Notes: generated from the letters alone by a model not told the origin. DNA of 18,939 bases from Actinomycetes bacterium (GCA_014190175.1 BJFZ01000024.1:1-18939), one strand, 5' to 3'; positions 7,814 through 16,124 are shown, counted from the stretch's first letter. Program-made: numbers and translations.

Positions 7814-8115
7814 TGTGGCCGGTATCCATTGGCGCGGGCCTTCACATCATTTTCATCAATCTCAACTGTAACAACGCCATCGTGATCTGAAATAGCAAGT
7901 TTTCCTTGGGGGAAATTATTATGCATGATTTGATCAATCCTGAGTTGTGATTCACCACGTGTTATTGAGCGTGCAATAACTTGTGCAACTGCTTCTCCAT
8001 GTTGCTGCGCCGTAATTGCGCTAAGGATTTGTAATCCAAAAAAGAAAAGCAAAAGTAAAGAAGGAAGTGTTACTGCAAACTCAGCTGTAACACTTCCACG
8101 TTCGTCATTAAGCAT
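7810..8115 (-). CDS. TadE family minor pilin
   Basis: A 101-aa protein beginning MLNDERG/SVTAEFAVTLPS. Glycine 7, followed by a residue set with Glu at +5 and Phe at +6, matches the class of prepilin-peptidase sites used by Flp and TadE pseudopilins. A hydrophobic helix (SLLLLFFFGLQILSAI) and a short soluble domain follow. TadE proteins are minor pilins needed for Tad pilus biogenesis. The ATG directly abuts the TAA of the DUF4244 pilin gene, and its own stop overlaps the next start by 4 nt. Confidence 0.87.
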   Translation of the reverse strand: MLNDERGSVTAEFAVTLPSLLLLFFFGLQILSAITAQQHGEAVAQVIARSITRGESQLRIDQIMHNNFPQGKLAISDHDGVVTVEIDENDVKARANGYRPQ

Positions 8116-8319
8116 TTAAAGCAGGAAACTCGAAAGTGCTCTATGCAATAAATCCCCAATTAGCCTTGCGATAGATTCAGATGAAAGTAACTTGTACAAC
8201 ATTCCTGCAAATCCACATGCAGCTACCGTTGTAACAGCATATTCGGCTGTAGCCATTCCAAGCTCACCCGATTTAAACAAGATTGCCAAACTTTTCATGC
8301 GATGCAAACTTTTGGTCAT
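8116..8319 (-). CDS. DUF4244 protein, probable Flp-type major pilin
   Basis: A 67-aa protein with the segment GELG/MATAEYAVTTVAACG. Cleavage after Gly21 puts Glu at +5 and Tyr at +6, the Flp prepilin rule G/XXXXEY. The mature subunit would be only 46 residues, nearly all hydrophobic helix plus a short tail, as in Flp pilins. DUF4244 is the actinobacterial family at this locus. A GGAAAG lies about 12 nt before the ATG, farther than ideal; a second ATG at codon 8 has no better site. It is preceded by a 103-nt spacer that may carry its own promoter. Confidence 0.85.
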   Translation of the reverse strand: MTKSLHRMKSLAILFKSGELGMATAEYAVTTVAACGFAGMLYKLLSSESIARLIGDLLHRALSSFLL

Positions 8320-8422
8320 CGGTGCTCACTTTCCTTTGTTGATTTTGGAATGCGAACACTTTCCTTTTTCCAGTGCTGTTGCTACCTTCTAAATAAATAC
8401 TGGGGATTATTTCTAGTTGTGG
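8320..8422 (-). promoter_or_regulatory. Spacer upstream of the pilin genes with an 11-bp direct repeat
   Basis: This is the only sizeable gap inside the tad cluster. It holds two copies of AAAGGAAAGTG (minus strand; 8367-8357 and 8337-8327) exactly 30 bp apart, about three helical turns. It is AT-rich on the tadC side, with a TATTTATTT stretch, but no convincing -35/-10 pair was found. It could serve an extra promoter that lets pilin be made in excess over the assembly machinery. Confidence 0.35.
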
Positions 8423-9010
8423 TTAAAAAAATTTAAGTGTTGAAAAGAAAGAAATTACTATCGGCACTATCGCCCCAAAAATAAATGCCGGTAAAAAGCA
8501 AATACCAATAGGCAGCGAAAGTTTTACTCCGAGTTTACTTACCTGCATACGCGCTCTTCTTGACCGTTCTTCAACTAATGAGATCGCACTTACTCTAAGT
8601 AAATGTCCGATCGGCCTTCCTCGCTCTTGGGCTCGGATTAATGCTCCAACCCATTCACAGGTGGCCGGATCATCCTGCCACTCACGCCAGGCTTGAGATG
8701 GAGATGCTCCAACTTTTAGCAAATCAATACTTCTAAATGCTCGGCGGGAAAGATCAGAATTTAACAATGGAGCAACTACTTCCAGTGCGGCTAGCAAGTT
8801 TGCCCCTGCGGTAATCAACGCCGCCAAAATTTGGCCAAAAAATGGAAGTTCTACCTCCACCAAAAGTTGAGATTGTGCCTGTTCTTTAGAGGGTAATGAT
8901 TGAATTAATCTTAAAGTAAACCAATAGATCACTGGTGAAATTAGAAAAAGTTTTGGGGAAAGTAAAACGATAGTGAATGAAAACAAGAGTGCGCTTTTAT
9001 TGGATCGCAT
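8423..9010 (-). CDS. tadC: Type II secretion F-domain protein, TadC-like
   Basis: A 195-aa inner-membrane platform protein of the Tad pilus. N-terminal hydrophobic segments (residues about 8-32) precede a cytoplasmic T2SSF helical bundle, with SRRAFRSIDLLKVGASPSQAWREW and a following RAQERGRPIGHLL stretch. A C-terminal membrane segment is LPIGICFLPAFIFGAIVPIVI. It is shorter than typical TadC proteins, with fewer membrane helices. Its ATG lies inside the end of tadB (14-nt overlap in another frame), so translation is coupled. TadB/TadC pairing is inferred from order. Confidence 0.85.
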   Translation of the reverse strand: MRSNKSALLFSFTIVLLSPKLFLISPVIYWFTLRLIQSLPSKEQAQSQLLVEVELPFFGQILAALITAGANLLAALEVVAPLLNSDLSRRAFRSIDLLKVGASPSQAWREWQDDPATCEWVGALIRAQERGRPIGHLLRVSAISLVEERSRRARMQVSKLGVKLSLPIGICFLPAFIFGAIVPIVISFFSTLKFF

Positions 9011-9557
9011 TTATGATCCGTTTCGCCCAAAAACGACCTAAAAGTTGTAATGTGATTGAAAATGTAAGTGAGATTTGCGCGATCATGGAGTGGCGTAATG
9101 TATTTATAACATCTAATCCAGTTGATTGAGCCAAGATCAGAAGTAGTACCGGTAGGAAGGCCAATAGTGTTGTAGTAGCTTTTGCAGAAGCTGCCTCAAT
9201 TTCAATTAAACTCTTGAGATCTTTCTTTGCTAGTAATTCATTTCGATATGACCGCAATAGCGGCGCCAGTGCTATTCCAGAATTTGCACTTAACTTAGTA
9301 ATTTTCACAATAGTCCTGAAATCTAAATTGCTAATTCCCTCTTCACTTACTTCAAGAAAATTCTCTCCATTTCGCGCAATAGACCAAGCCTCTAGTAATG
9401 GAATCCCATTCTCAATCTCTTCAATCAAAATATCTAAAGACTCTAAATATTCTTTAGGGGTAACTTCGCTCTTCCTGTTAGGTTTGTTCATAAATAATGG
9501 AAATGGGAGTGAGAAAATAAATATTAATAGAAAAATAATTAACAAAACATTTTTCAT
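8997..9557 (-). CDS. tadB: Type II secretion F-domain protein, TadB-like
   Basis: A 186-aa membrane protein. One N-terminal membrane segment (residues about 3-24) is followed by a cytoplasmic T2SSF-like region (LDILIEEIENGIPLLEAW ... ANSGIALAPLLRSYRNELLAKKDLK) and two C-terminal hydrophobic segments. It is inferred to be the partner platform protein to TadC around which the TadA motor works. Typical TadB proteins are closer to 280-310 aa, so this is a reduced version. It starts in an ATGA overlap with tadA and overlaps tadC by 14 nt. The region is visibly more AT-rich than topA or hppA. Confidence 0.82.
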   Translation of the reverse strand: MKNVLLIIFLLIFIFSLPFPLFMNKPNRKSEVTPKEYLESLDILIEEIENGIPLLEAWSIARNGENFLEVSEEGISNLDFRTIVKITKLSANSGIALAPLLRSYRNELLAKKDLKSLIEIEAASAKATTTLLAFLPVLLLILAQSTGLDVINTLRHSMIAQISLTFSITLQLLGRFWAKRIINAIQ

Positions 9558-10669
9558 AACATCTGCTCAAATTCTTCAAATCCTTCTTCAAAATTAATTT
9601 TAAAATTTGAATCAAAGGTAATTGCCGGAATTATTATTAACATTCCGGATACTTCTTTTACGAGATTGATAGATTGGATGGATCTGCATTCTTTGATTGG
9701 ATTCAGATGAATCAATAAATCGAAAGCGCTAGCGAGTTGTGCGTGCATTGCTTCTCTGGAAACGCCATGCAATAAGCCAAGTGCGGCTATGCGTGATGGG
9801 ACATCCTTGGCAGAGTTTGCATGAATTGTTCCGCAGCCCCCTTCATGGCCAGTATTTAGAGCTAATAAGAAATCAATAATTTCACGACCACGAACCTCGC
9901 CCATAACTATTCTTGTTGGACGCATTCGAAGCGCTTGACGAATCAGATCTTGCAAGGTCCACTCTCCGCTGCCGTCACTATTAGCCATTTTGCTTTGCAT
10001 CTGAACTACATGCGGATGATTAATACGAAGTTCGTGTGTATCTTCCAAAATTAATATTCGTTCGCTTGGTTCAGCCATTTCCAACATGGCTGACAGGAGC
10101 GTTGTTTTCCCAGCACCTGTTCCACCAGAGATTAAAAACGATTTTTTAGCTTTTACTATTTTGGATAAATACTTACTAACTTCTAAGTTAAGCCAATTAC
10201 TACTAGACCCACTTCGACTTTGATTTGATCTGATCGAAATGTGAATGCCTCCTTCGACTAGCGGGGATAAAATTGCGTGTAATCTCAAACCTGGTTCGAG
10301 TTCAGCATCTAAAAATGGATGGGCGTCATCAAATAATCGACCACGCTGCAATGCTAAGAAATTTATAAACTCCCGTAATAATTTTTCATTTCCAATCTCA
10401 GTTTCAATTCTTTGCAAACCCAAGCCCCGGTCAATCCATACAGATCCTGAACCATTAATAAATAAATCACTTATTTTTCGATCGCTAAGAATTTCCTGTA
10501 GTGGCCCATATCCATTAACCCAATCATGAAAATTTCTATGTTCTTTCGCTAACTGTGCCTCTGAAAGCCATGGGGCGGAATCCCTTATTTTCCCAAGAAC
10601 ATCCGCTCCATCTAACTCCTTTATCCCCGCAAAATCATTTTGCAATTTTTGGAAAATCTCAGCACTCAT
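9554..10669 (-). CDS. tadA: TadA/CpaF family pilus assembly ATPase
   Basis: A 371-aa cytoplasmic hexameric motor ATPase that powers Tad pilus assembly. It has an N-terminal domain with YGPLQEIL and [16 protein letters not shown], Walker [10 protein letters not shown] (182-190), an Asp box around LEDTHEL (208-214), Walker B-like RIVMGEVRG (253-261), a His box in [16 protein letters not shown] (271-286) and an Arg-containing RMRPTR. All the catalytic motifs of secretion ATPases are intact. It belongs to the 'TadA family conjugal transfer-associated ATPase' group of Actinobacteria. The start and stop both sit in ATGA-type overlaps with the CpaE-like gene and tadB. Confidence 0.95.
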   Translation of the reverse strand: MSAEIFQKLQNDFAGIKELDGADVLGKIRDSAPWLSEAQLAKEHRNFHDWVNGYGPLQEILSDRKISDLFINGSGSVWIDRGLGLQRIETEIGNEKLLREFINFLALQRGRLFDDAHPFLDAELEPGLRLHAILSPLVEGGIHISIRSNQSRSGSSSNWLNLEVSKYLSKIVKAKKSFLISGGTGAGKTTLLSAMLEMAEPSERILILEDTHELRINHPHVVQMQSKMANSDGSGEWTLQDLIRQALRMRPTRIVMGEVRGREIIDFLLALNTGHEGGCGTIHANSAKDVPSRIAALGLLHGVSREAMHAQLASAFDLLIHLNPIKECRSIQSINLVKEVSGMLIIIPAITFDSNFKINFEEGFEEFEQML

Positions 10670-11346
10670 AGATTTATGCTTACGAAATTTTGTAAAATTT
10701 TCATTAGTGCATCTTTTGAAGGCGGGAGTACCCCATAAGTTTCAAGATTTTGAACGGATTCTGACTCAGGTAACTTTGTAAAGTTATTAAAACCCATTTG
10801 ATACGAAGACTCTTTCGATGATAAATTTGAATTTCGGGTGGTCCGTAATAAAAGATTACTAATTTCAACATTTAGTGAACTCTTTCTCAATCTATTTAAA
10901 CTTCTGACTGATTCGATTCCAGAAACTCCAATTAGGTTTAGCATGGTTATTTTTGAAGTTAGTGAGTTAGTGAACTCTGACAAATGCCTTGGCAGATCGA
11001 TGATAATTAATTCGAATTCTTCTGCTGCGCCATCTATTAAATGTGAAACACTTTTGCTTGAATTTTCACTTATCTCAGTGAAGGATAAATAGGTCACGCC
11101 AGATGAGAGAGGTTCTGGAAAAGCATTAGCAGGTATTTTCATCTCAAGATTTTGATAACTTTTCCAGTTGCGTTCTTGGTCTTGAAATTGATTATTTCTG
11201 CGACTTAAAACATCACCTTCGATCAAAATAGATTTGACTCCAAGATTTTTGGCCGCCAGCGCTAAGTAGAAAGCAGTTGTGCTAGCACCCGACCCTCCAC
11301 AGATTGGGAAAGTGCCCCAAATCCTTAGGGGGTGGAGTTGGGACAC
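10666..11346 (-). CDS. Ssd/CpaE-like MinD-superfamily protein of the tad locus
   Basis: A 226-aa protein, first gene of the tad cluster. Near the N-terminus, ICGGSGASTTA (15-25) sits where MinD/CpaE proteins have the deviant Walker A KGGxGKT, but both lysines are missing (Cys16 and Ala21). I recall that actinobacterial Ssd/CpaE homologues also have GAGAS(T) here. A Walker-B-like LIIIDLP (113-119) and IEGD at 42-45 support the MinD fold. Rv3660c-type Ssd proteins are about 350 aa, so the N-terminal receiver-like domain is absent. CpaE proteins position pilus machinery in the cell; a septum-site role was proposed in mycobacteria. It starts with GTG and no clear Shine-Dalgarno. Confidence 0.78.
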   Translation of the reverse strand: MSQLHPLRIWGTFPICGGSGASTTAFYLALAAKNLGVKSILIEGDVLSRRNNQFQDQERNWKSYQNLEMKIPANAFPEPLSSGVTYLSFTEISENSSKSVSHLIDGAAEEFELIIIDLPRHLSEFTNSLTSKITMLNLIGVSGIESVRSLNRLRKSSLNVEISNLLLRTTRNSNLSSKESSYQMGFNNFTKLPESESVQNLETYGVLPPSKDALMKILQNFVSINL

Positions 11347-11450
11347 TTGGTCAGAGTTGCACAGAAAATTAACGCACCTTTAATCTGCAATTTAGAGTGC
11401 GAATAACCTATAAGTGGGGGAAACCGACTGTCATCACTACGCTTCTCTGT
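11347..11450. promoter_or_regulatory. Divergent spacer between the tad cluster and the HAD gene
   Basis: About 104 nt separate the GTG of the CpaE-like gene (minus) from the chosen GTG of the HAD hydrolase (plus), so it must carry promoters for both directions. The plus side has TACGCT (11438-11443) 7 nt before the HAD GTG, plus a TATAAG (11409-11414) further up. No clear tad promoter, Crp-type TGTGA-N6-TCACA site or strong hairpin was found. Confidence 0.45.
11438..11443 (+). promoter_or_regulatory. Putative -10 box for a leaderless HAD mRNA
   Basis: TACGCT fits TANNNT and ends 7 nt before the GTG start, with no Shine-Dalgarno in between. No good -35 is visible (TGGGGG at the right distance), so this rests mainly on spacing and the matching pattern at other genes. 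Confidence 0.35.
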
Positions 11451-12248
11451 GTGAGCACAAGCGCCGTCTTTTTTGATTTAGACAAAACGATAATTGCGCG
11501 TTCCTCTTTGCTGGCATTTACTAAGCCTTTTAGTACTGCAGGGTTAATTTCAAAAAAGCGGATGTTAAAAAATGTAGTTAATCAATATTTTTTTGCAACA
11601 GTGGGCGCAAATCATGCCCAGATGGAGAGATTGCGTGAATCACTTACCGCAATGGTTACTGGATGGTCAGTAGATCAAGTTAAAGAGATTATTAATGAAT
11701 CAATTCATTCTGCAATTGGGCCGATGATTTATGACGAAGCCGCGACGTTAATTGAAAAACATATCTCTGATGGACGAGACATCATCATTGTTTCAACTTC
11801 CGGTAAAGAGATTGTCGAACCAATTGGAAAATTACTTGGCGCAACAACTGTCATTGCAACAGAGATGATAATAGAAGATGGCAAATACACCGGCGCGGTG
11901 GCGTTCTACGCATATGGTGAGAAAAAAGCTGAGGCCATACAAAAACTTGCTGCTGAAAAAGGTTATGACTTATCACTTTCATTTGCTTACTCAGATTCAG
12001 TAACAGATTTACCAATGTTGAAATCAGTGGGCTTTCCATGTGCAGTAAATCCTGACAGAGCACTTAGGGCTGAGGCCGAAAAATTAGATTGGCCAATTCT
12101 TTCATTTAGCCGTTCTGTGCCATTGCGCGATCGACTTTCTGGTGTTCCACGTAAGCCAGCAATCGCTACAGCACTGAGCCTTGGTGCCTTCATCACACTT
12201 TTGTTAGTTAAAAAGCGTAAAGGCAAAAAGGGCGGCGGTCTCACCTAA
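11451..12248 (+). CDS. HAD-superfamily subfamily IB hydrolase (SerB-like)
   Basis: A 265-aa predicted phosphatase with all HAD motifs: motif I DLDKT (D9 nucleophile, D11), motif II IIVSTSG (S115/T116), motif III lysine in YGEKKAEA (about 158-159) and motif [13 protein letters not shown] (D182, D186). A membrane-spanning stretch ([17 protein letters not shown]) and a basic tail ([10 protein letters not shown]) at the C-terminus suggest anchoring at the inner face of the membrane. The frame is open to 11397, but homologues I recall begin shortly before FFDLDKT, so the GTG of VSTSAVFFD was chosen. The family normally sits beside the tad locus in Actinobacteria (Rv3661). Its substrate is unknown. 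Confidence 0.88.
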   Translation: MSTSAVFFDLDKTIIARSSLLAFTKPFSTAGLISKKRMLKNVVNQYFFATVGANHAQMERLRESLTAMVTGWSVDQVKEIINESIHSAIGPMIYDEAATLIEKHISDGRDIIIVSTSGKEIVEPIGKLLGATTVIATEMIIEDGKYTGAVAFYAYGEKKAEAIQKLAAEKGYDLSLSFAYSDSVTDLPMLKSVGFPCAVNPDRALRAEAEKLDWPILSFSRSVPLRDRLSGVPRKPAIATALSLGAFITLLLVKKRKGKKGGGLT

Positions 12249-12252
12249 TATT

Positions 12253-12297
12253 GGGTAGTAGCGGGTGGGTTTCGCAAATTCGCTCTAAGTATTACCC
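12253..12297 (+). promoter_or_regulatory. Weak hairpin in the acs leader
   Basis: GGGTAGTA (12253-12260) can pair with TATTACCC (12290-12297), with one G-U pair and a 29-nt loop, ending 8 nt before the acs GGAGG. It lies in the only gap between the HAD gene and acs. It may be chance. Confidence 0.2.
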
Positions 12298-12305
12298 TCA
12301 CCTTC

Positions 12306-12310
12306 GGAGG
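12306..12310 (+). promoter_or_regulatory. acs Shine-Dalgarno GGAGG
   Basis: GGAGG lies 6 nt before the ATG at 12317. It decides this start over the open frame that extends 22 codons upstream. Confidence 0.85.
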
Positions 12311-12316
12311 TATCAG

Positions 12317-14278
12317 ATGAGCTCATCGCTTGAAAATCTTGGAACTGAAAACCGGAAATTTCCACCCACCCCAGAGTTTGCCGCAGCAGCAAATGCGAAA
12401 GCAGATATGTATGTTGAAGCCAAATCTGATCGCTTGGCTTTTTGGGAGAAGCAAGCACACGCTTTGCATTGGGACAAACCGTGGACCCAAGTTCTTGATT
12501 GGAAGCGACCATTTGCCAAATGGTTTGTTGGTGGAAAATTAAATGCCTCATATAACTGCTTGGATCGCCATGTAATTGAAGGTCGCGGTGATCGCGTCGC
12601 TTTTATATTTGAAGGCGAACCCGGAGATTCACGTACATATACCTATGCACAGTTATTAATTGAAGTTAAAAAAACTGCGAATGCCCTTATTGAACTTGGT
12701 GTAAAAGACGGAGACCGCGTCGCTATTTACCTGCCGATGATTCCTGAAGCGGCTATTGCAATGCTTGCCTGCGCAAGAATTGGTGCGCCGCATTCAGTTG
12801 TCTTTGGTGGGTTCTCTGCAGATGCATTGTTATCTAGAATCCAAGATGCTGATGCAAAGATTGTGATTACAGCAGATGGTGGTTATCGCAAAGGTAGTGC
12901 AAATGCTTTAAAGCCTGCTGTCGATGATGCGCTAAAGGGTGAAACAAATGTTAAACATGTTCTTGTTGTAAAACGTACTGGACAAGAAGTCCAATGGCAC
13001 GACAATCGTGATGTTTGGTGGAATGAAATTGTAGATCGCCAGAGCGCAGAACATACTGCAGAATCTTTTGATAGTGAGCATGGTTTATTTATTCTTTACA
13101 CCTCAGGAACAACCGCAAAACCAAAAGGTATTTATCACACAACAGGTGGTTACTTAACTCAAGCAGCTTTTACTCACAAATATGTATTTGATTTAAAACC
13201 AGAAACTGATGTTTACTGGTGCACAGCAGATGTCGGTTGGGTTACTGGACATTCATATGTTGTTTACGGTCCACTTATAAATGGCGCAACTCAAATAATC
13301 TATGAAGGCACCCCTGATTCGCCAACAAAAGGGCGCATCTTTGAAATTATAGAAAAATATGGCGTCACAATTTTGTACACTGCACCTACTTTGATCCGTA
13401 CTTGGATGAAATGGGGCGATGAATTTCCAAATGCATCAGATTTATCGTCATTGCGATTATTAGGTTCAGTTGGAGAGCCAATAAATCCAGAAGCATGGAT
13501 GTGGTACCGAGAAGTTATCGGTGGAAACCGTTGTCCAATTGTTGACACTTGGTGGCAAACAGAAACTGGCGCAATCATGATTTCACCTCTGCCTGGAGTC
13601 ACTGCAACTAAGCCAGGATCAGCGATGGGAGCGATACCCGGAATTAGCGCAGCAGTCATTGATGACAACGCAAATATTGTGGGCAACGGTGGCGGTGGTT
13701 ACTTGGCATTAACCGAACCTTGGCCTTCAATGTTGCGTGGAATTTGGGGTGAGCCAGAACGTTACCAAGAGACTTACTGGTCTCGTTATGACGAAGCTGG
13801 ATATTACTTTGCTGGTGATGGCGCAAAATTAGATGGCGATGGCGCTGTTTGGTTATTGGGTCGCGTCGATGACGTCATGAATGTTTCTGGTCATCGCATC
13901 TCAACTACTGAAGTCGAGTCGGCGCTAGTTTCACATGTCGCTGTTGCTGAAGCTGCTGTTGTCGGGGCCAATGATGCAATGACCGGGCAAGCAATTACCG
14001 CCTTTGTAATTTTGCGTGGCGGAATTCCAAATGTTGGAGGAGAAGAACTTATCCAAGAACTTCGCAATCACGTTTCAAAAGAGATCGGCCCAATAGCTAG
14101 GCCTAAACAAATTTTGGTTGTTGCTGAATTACCAAAAACTCGAAGTGGAAAAATTATGCGCAGACTTTTGCGAGATGTTGCTGAAAATCGAGCTGTGGGA
14201 GATTCCACTACACTTGCCGATCCAAATGTTATGAAGTTAATTCAAGCTGGATTAAATGCTGGTAGCAGCGAAGATTAA
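12317..14278 (+). CDS. acs: Acetyl-CoA synthetase (AMP-forming)
   Basis: A 653-aa cytosolic enzyme that converts acetate, ATP and CoA to acetyl-CoA, AMP and PPi. It has the adenylate-forming P-loop [11 protein letters not shown] (261-271), [12 protein letters not shown], and DTWWQTETG (410-418), whose second Trp limits the pocket to acetate. A C-terminal hinge/lysine motif, [11 protein letters not shown], has K612 as the catalytic lysine that is the usual acetylation site. The Gly to Ala change in the P-loop (TTAKPK) is, as I recall, usual for actinobacterial Acs. Length is normal. It is 68 nt downstream of the HAD gene and ends 3 nt from the convergent cvpA stop. No Crp site was seen in its leader. 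Confidence 0.96.
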   Translation: MSSSLENLGTENRKFPPTPEFAAAANAKADMYVEAKSDRLAFWEKQAHALHWDKPWTQVLDWKRPFAKWFVGGKLNASYNCLDRHVIEGRGDRVAFIFEGEPGDSRTYTYAQLLIEVKKTANALIELGVKDGDRVAIYLPMIPEAAIAMLACARIGAPHSVVFGGFSADALLSRIQDADAKIVITADGGYRKGSANALKPAVDDALKGETNVKHVLVVKRTGQEVQWHDNRDVWWNEIVDRQSAEHTAESFDSEHGLFILYTSGTTAKPKGIYHTTGGYLTQAAFTHKYVFDLKPETDVYWCTADVGWVTGHSYVVYGPLINGATQIIYEGTPDSPTKGRIFEIIEKYGVTILYTAPTLIRTWMKWGDEFPNASDLSSLRLLGSVGEPINPEAWMWYREVIGGNRCPIVDTWWQTETGAIMISPLPGVTATKPGSAMGAIPGISAAVIDDNANIVGNGGGGYLALTEPWPSMLRGIWGEPERYQETYWSRYDEAGYYFAGDGAKLDGDGAVWLLGRVDDVMNVSGHRISTTEVESALVSHVAVAEAAVVGANDAMTGQAITAFVILRGGIPNVGGEELIQELRNHVSKEIGPIARPKQILVVAELPKTRSGKIMRRLLRDVAENRAVGDSTTLADPNVMKLIQAGLNAGSSED

Positions 14279-14279
14279 A

Positions 14280-14304
14280 AATTAATTAGTTGCTTTAATT
14301 AATT
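14280..14304. terminator. AT-only hairpin at the acs/cvpA convergent ends
   Basis: AATTAATTA (14280-14288) and TAATTAATT (14296-14304) form a perfect 9-bp stem with a 7-nt loop, GTTGCTT. It overlaps the last codons of cvpA and follows the acs stop by 1 nt. All pairs are A-T, so stability is low; it may work as a weak bidirectional terminator or be a composition effect. Confidence 0.3.
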
Positions 14305-14779
14305 GATCTTGGCTTGTTGCAATAATTTTTGCAACAACTTTTGGCCCATGATTTTCAATTTGGGCAATGACAGTGCTTTGATCTGACCACCGTGAAATTT
14401 TTTCTTGCGGGAAAATCATGGCAAGCTCTCCAATAATCCAAATAAGCACTAACGCCTTACTCAAGCCCAGGAGAGCCCCTGCGATTGAATCAACTGCTTT
14501 TAATGGCTTCCATAAAAAGTTTTTTCGAAACCATTTTGCGGCTTTGCCCAGCAAAAACTGACAAACAAATGCTGACGCCACAACAATCCCGGCAGTTAAT
14601 CCAATACGAGAGGTCGGTGAATTATTTGCGCTTGCAAATTGAGTTCCGTATTTCAAACCTAAAATCCCACCACCAACTAAACCAACAAAAGCGAAAAGGC
14701 CAGTAATTAAACCGCTTCGGTATCCTCGATAAATTGAAAAAATCAAAGTTACCACTAGAACGAAATCGAAGGTCGTCAT
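14282..14779 (-). CDS. CvpA family membrane protein (MarP-type N-terminal domain only)
   Basis: A 165-aa protein with about four hydrophobic segments: DFVLVVTLIFSIYRGYRSG, an AFVGLVGGGILGLKYG helix, GLTAGIVVASAFVCQFLLG, and SIAGALLGLSKALVLIWIIG. R-G-x-x-x-G after helix 1 is typical of CvpA/colicin V production proteins. In mycobacteria the gene at this position (Rv3671c, MarP) continues into a periplasmic serine protease; here the protein stops about 40 residues after the last helix, so no protease domain exists. The ATG was chosen because it overlaps the Nudix stop (ATGA); the longer open frame would read into the Nudix gene. It is last in the nth-Nudix-cvpA cluster. Confidence 0.85.
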   Translation of the reverse strand: MTTFDFVLVVTLIFSIYRGYRSGLITGLFAFVGLVGGGILGLKYGTQFASANNSPTSRIGLTAGIVVASAFVCQFLLGKAAKWFRKNFLWKPLKAVDSIAGALLGLSKALVLIWIIGELAMIFPQEKISRWSDQSTVIAQIENHGPKVVAKIIATSQDQLIKATN

Positions 14780-15420
14780 GGTGCTAATTCTATAATTTTT
14801 TCGTGATCCCATTCACGTTCATATCCACTGTGAAAGAGAATTCGATCAATAATTCCAGCAGTAAATCCCCAAATTAGCATCTCTGCCACATTAAATGCTG
14901 GTCCGATGTATCCACTTTTATGGCGCACCTTTGCTCTATTTGCCGGCTCGGCGAGATCAATTAATGAAATATTCTCAGCGCGAACGACTTCCTCAACACT
15001 TTGTGGCGCGATCTCATGAGGGTCGCGCCACCATGCCACTACTGGGCTTATGTGAAAATTACTTGGAGGTAACCACAGTTCAGGTAGTACTCCGATCACC
15101 TCAACTGTTTCACTTCGTAATCCAACTTCTTCTTCACTTTCACGAAGTGCGGCTGTTGTTGCATCCTTATCATTTAGATCAATAGCACCTCCAGGAAAAG
15201 AAGGTTGACCTGCATGAGATCGCATTTGCGAACTTCGAAGAGTAATTAAAACTTCTGGCACTTGCTCTTTGCCAGAAAATAAAATTAGTACTGCACCCTT
15301 GCGAGTAGATTCATCTCCACCTCTAAGTGGAAATTGAAAATCATCACTTTCAAATTTCTTTGGGAGTTCTGCAATTTTATTCAACCAATTTGGATGAGCT
15401 GAAATATTCTCCGCGCTCAC
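14776..15420 (-). CDS. Nudix hydrolase, CoA pyrophosphatase (NudL-like)
   Basis: A 214-aa hydrolase. [21 protein letters not shown] (58-78) matches the UPF0035 signature that precedes the Nudix box in CoA pyrophosphatases (LLTxRSxxLRxHxGQVxFPGG). The box itself ends in RESEEEVGL (93-101), supplying the metal-binding glutamates. As in E. coli NudL, the upstream Glu of the general Nudix box is not conserved in register. The likely reaction is cleavage of CoA or CoA derivatives to phosphopantetheine and 3',5'-ADP. It starts with GTG in a GTGA overlap with the nth stop and hands on to cvpA by an ATGA overlap. A second Nudix specificity cannot be excluded. Confidence 0.88.
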   Translation of the reverse strand: MSAENISAHPNWLNKIAELPKKFESDDFQFPLRGGDESTRKGAVLILFSGKEQVPEVLITLRSSQMRSHAGQPSFPGGAIDLNDKDATTAALRESEEEVGLRSETVEVIGVLPELWLPPSNFHISPVVAWWRDPHEIAPQSVEEVVRAENISLIDLAEPANRAKVRHKSGYIGPAFNVAEMLIWGFTAGIIDRILFHSGYEREWDHEKIIELAP

Positions 15421-16070
15421 TTAGCACCCACCCCAACAGCAGGGCACAATTTCGCCAGCGGGCAAATCCCACACTCTGGTTTACGGGAGTGACAAATCCG
15501 TCTTCCATGCCAAATTAATTTGTGTGAAAGTAAGGTCCATTCCTTTTCTGGAATCAATTTTGCAACATCATTCTCCACTTTGACTGGATCGGTTTCTTGG
15601 CTCCATCCAAATCTTCGACTTAGACGACCAAAGTGAGTATCAACAGTTAATCCTGGAATTCCAAATGCGTTTCCCAAAACTACATTTGCAGTTTTCCGCC
15701 CAACTCCTGGAAGAGTTACCAGTTGCGCTAAAGTTTTTGGTACCTCTCCACCATAATCTTTTAGTATTTTGCTTGCTAGTTCTTTTATATTTTTTGCTTT
15801 GCTTCTATAGAATCCAGTTGAGTAGATAATTTTTTCAATTTCGCTGATTTGTGCACCAGCAAGTTTTGTCACTGTTGGGAAGCGATTAAAAAGTACTGGT
15901 GTAACAGCATTCACCCGTTTATCGGTGCATTGGGCAGATAAAACAGTTGCAACTAACAATTCCAAGGGTGAGTTAAAATCGAGTTCACACCTGGCATCTG
16001 GATACTCCTTGGTGAGAATTCGATAGATCGAGCGTGCCGAGCTCTGTTCGGCGGTTATTTTGGGGCTCAT
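15417..16070 (-). CDS. nth: Endonuclease III (DNA glycosylase/AP lyase)
   Basis: A 217-aa base-excision repair enzyme that removes oxidised pyrimidines and cleaves abasic sites. The helix-hairpin-helix [12 protein letters not shown] (120-131) contains catalytic K126, and the catalytic Asp is D144 in [13 protein letters not shown]-terminal Cys-x6-Cys-x2-Cys-x5-Cys (193, 200, 203, 209) binds a [4Fe-4S] cluster. It is full length. GGAGG touches the ATG directly, too close to act as a Shine-Dalgarno; TACTCT 8 nt upstream could be a -10 box for a leaderless message. The frame has a stop six codons upstream and no other start between. It is divergent from crp, as in mycobacteria; the thioredoxin-like gene that follows nth there is missing. 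Confidence 0.96.
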   Translation of the reverse strand: MSPKITAEQSSARSIYRILTKEYPDARCELDFNSPLELLVATVLSAQCTDKRVNAVTPVLFNRFPTVTKLAGAQISEIEKIIYSTGFYRSKAKNIKELASKILKDYGGEVPKTLAQLVTLPGVGRKTANVVLGNAFGIPGLTVDTHFGRLSRRFGWSQETDPVKVENDVAKLIPEKEWTLLSHKLIWHGRRICHSRKPECGICPLAKLCPAVGVGAK

Positions 16071-16078
16071 CCTCCGAA

Positions 16079-16084
16079 AGAGTA
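16079..16084 (-). promoter_or_regulatory. Putative -10 box of nth
   Basis: TACTCT (minus strand) lies 8 nt before the nth ATG. TTCGCA 18 bp further up (16108-16103) matches TTGACA at 4 of 6 positions. The arrangement would start the mRNA at or next to the ATG. Confidence 0.4.
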
Positions 16085-16112
16085 CGCGTTAGGCGCTACG
16101 GCTGCGAACAGG

Positions 16113-16118
16113 TAAATT
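16113..16118 (+). promoter_or_regulatory. Putative -10 box of crp
   Basis: TAAATT ends 6 nt before the GTG of crp, so transcription would begin at the start codon. The -35 region is weak (TAGGCG at 17 bp). No TGTGA-N6-TCACA autoregulatory site is visible in the 54-nt nth/crp spacer. Confidence 0.45.
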
Positions 16119-16124
16119 AGCCCT

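Noticed and set aside
12251..12316. Longer acs start 22 codons upstream
   Set aside because: The ATG at 12317 has GGAGG at ideal spacing and the usual Acs N-terminus; the upstream codons lack a ribosome site.
13300..13686. 128-codon minus-strand frame inside acs
   Set aside because: It is a shadow of the acs coding frame with no ribosome site or recognisable domain.
14780..14812. Longer CvpA start reading into the Nudix gene
   Set aside because: The ATG in the ATGA overlap fits the coupling seen throughout the cluster, and helix 1 starts right after it.
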